From Georgenia sp. M64 (GTDB taxonomy: Bacteria > Actinomycetota > Actinomycetes > Actinomycetales > Actinomycetaceae): a stretch of DNA of 64,000 nt. Of this stretch, positions 62,850 to 64,000 are shown piece by piece. Position numbers and translations under genes: made by a program. Every line of letters begins with the position of its first letter. The first letter of the stretch is position 1. The notes under the pieces were generated by a model. It saw nothing but the letters and a program-made list of their open reading frames with translations. It was not told the origin of the DNA and did no database searches. The stretch covers positions 496,001 through 560,000 of the forward strand of contig NZ_CP145809.1 in NCBI RefSeq assembly GCF_038049925.1. The letters run 5' to 3'.

Positions 62850-64000
62850 GTGAGTCTGTACCACCCACGCACGAGACGGACGGGGGTGGCGGCAGCCGCC
62901 CTCGGCGCCGTCGTCCTGGTCCCCGTCGTCGGCATCCCGGCCGCGTCCGCCGTCACGACCGACGGCCCCGTCTTCATCAGCGAGCTGCACTACGACAACG
63001 ACGGCACGGACGTCGGCGAGGCGATCGAGGTCCAGGCGCCGGCCGGCACCGACCTCACGGGCTGGAGCCTCGTGCTCTACAACGGCAACGGCGGCACGTC
63101 CTACGGCACCAGTGCGCTGGGCGGTACGGTGCCGTCGTCCGGGGTCGTCGTCCGAGAGTTCCCGGGCGGCATCCAGAACGGAGCGCCCGACGGGATCGCC
63201 CTCGTCGACGCGACGGGCGCCGTCGTCGAGCTTCTCTCCTACGAGGGTGTTCTCACCGCTGTCGACGGCCCCGCCGTCGGCCTGGAGAGCACGGACATCG
63301 GCGTCGCCGAGGGAGCCGGCACAGCCGTCGGGCAGTCGCTCCAGAAGATCGACGGTGTGTGGACCGGCCCGCTGACGAGCACGTTCGGCAGCCTTCCGGC
63401 CGAGACGCCCGTGGACCCGCCGGCCGACACCTGCGGCGACCCGCAGGACGCCGTCGCGCTCGTCTCCGACATCCAGGGCACCGGCGCCACCTTCGAGACC
63501 ACCTGCGCCGGCACCCAGACGGTCGAGGTGGTCGTGACCGCTCTCAAGCCGGGCCTGAACGGCTTCTACGTCCAGGAGGAGGCCGCCGACAGCGACGGCG
63601 ACCCGCTCAGCTCCGAGGGCATCTTCGTCTTCGGTGCGATCCCGGCCGCCGTCGAGGTGGGCCAGCTCGTGCGGGTGACCGGCACCGTCGCGGAGTACTC
63701 CACCTCAGGCGCCTCCCAGACCCAGCTCGCCGACGCGACCGTGGAGGTCCTCGGTGCCGGCGCCGCGGTCGAGCCCACGCCCGTGACCTTCCCGGTGGCC
63801 GACCCGGCCGCGCTCGAGGCGTTCGAGGGCATGCTCGTCGAGCTCACCGACGAGCTCGTCATCAGCGAGTACTTCAACTACGACCGCTTCGGCGAGGTCG
63901 TGCTCGCCAAGCCGCTCGACGGCCAGGACCGCCTGCACACCCCCACCGCCGTCGTCGAGCCGGGCGCCCCCGCCCAGGAGCTCGCCGCGGAGTACGACCG
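62850..64000 (+). CDS. ExeM/NucH-type extracellular nuclease, 5' part (runs off the window)
   Basis: The frame is open from GTG 62850 to the window edge (383 codons seen). A signal peptide (1-33, cut near ASA/VTT) is followed by a lamin-tail-like domain (FISELHYDNDGTDVGEAIEVQAP, GWSLVLYNGNGG) and an OB-like domain (VSDIQGTGATFETTC, GFYVQEEAADSDGDP), the known N-terminal layout of ExeM/NucH endonucleases. The catalytic exonuclease/endonuclease/phosphatase domain lies beyond the end. GAGGAG precedes the start. It would supply nucleotides to the wall-bound nucleotidase. Confidence 0.85.
   Translation, partial: MSLYHPRTRRTGVAAAALGAVVLVPVVGIPAASAVTTDGPVFISELHYDNDGTDVGEAIEVQAPAGTDLTGWSLVLYNGNGGTSYGTSALGGTVPSSGVVVREFPGGIQNGAPDGIALVDATGAVVELLSYEGVLTAVDGPAVGLESTDIGVAEGAGTAVGQSLQKIDGVWTGPLTSTFGSLPAETPVDPPADTCGDPQDAVALVSDIQGTGATFETTCAGTQTVEVVVTALKPGLNGFYVQEEAADSDGDPLSSEGIFVFGAIPAAVEVGQLVRVTGTVAEYSTSGASQTQLADATVEVLGAGAAVEPTPVTFPVADPAALEAFEGMLVELTDELVISEYFNYDRFGEVVLAKPLDGQDRLHTPTAVVEPGAPAQELAAEYD

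Overview
The window is a chromosomal segment of a very GC-rich actinobacterium (GC well above 70% by eye, frequent GTG starts, third codon positions almost all G/C). A three-part FGAM synthase (PurS/PurQ/small PurL), a purF-purM-DUF3073-BldC block, DUF222/HNH (13E12-type) and DUF3618 proteins, an LPXTG-anchored surface protein and a HMW FabG (FabG4 type) point to the order Micrococcales, perhaps Georgenia/Bogoriellaceae or Cellulomonadaceae. That placement is inference. No rRNA, tRNA, CRISPR array, IS element or prophage was found.

Layout. 1-10.2 kb: the 3' end of pckG, a DUF2249 protein, purD, gnd, purC, a membrane fatty-acid desaturase, purS-purQ, alanine dehydrogenase and a YceI protein. 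10.2-19.4 kb: an ABC-F ATPase, then fadA-fabG-maoC (translationally coupled, minus strand) facing a TetR regulator across two 15-bp operators, then a large acyl-CoA oxidase. 19.4-28.5 kb: an Sfp-type phosphopantetheinyl transferase, a DUF222/HNH protein, and an overlapping pair coding for a compact M1 metallopeptidase and a 1344-aa Pls/PosA-type NRPS, which resembles epsilon-poly-lysine synthetases. 28.5-39 kb: a flavoprotein disulfide reductase, a TreT-like glycosyltransferase, a DUF2804 protein, purL, NADP-glutamate dehydrogenase, CutC and a 14-TM MFS exporter. 39-43.3 kb: a wall-anchored double 5'-nucleotidase. 43.4-50 kb: a small SCP-like protein and a complete fructose PTS (ptsI divergent from deoR-fruK-fruA-ptsH). 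50-58 kb: a membrane protein, an RNase II-type exonuclease, and an 1811-aa secreted pectin enzyme (CE12 esterase plus PL11 lyase) behind a strong promoter with two LacI-type operators. 58.3-64 kb: purF-purM, DUF3073, bldC, a DUF3618/holin-like pair, and the 5' part of an ExeM/NucH-type extracellular nuclease.

How it fits together. Seven purine genes (purD, C, S, Q, L, F, M) are scattered over about 60 kb and separated by two accessory blocks of about 23-25 kb. The accessory genes serve carbon scavenging (fructose, pectin, fatty acids), phosphate/nucleotide scavenging (nuclease, nucleotidase) and one secondary-metabolite candidate. The best candidate for an undescribed system is the Pls/PosA synthetase with its coupled M1 peptidase and nearby PPTase, predicted to make and trim or detoxify a cationic homopoly(amino acid). 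A second theme is a series of short tandem-repeat arrays (periods 7, 16, 21, 22, 26, about 28, 32 and 39 bp) in intergenic gaps, several of them touching stop codons, terminators or leaders.
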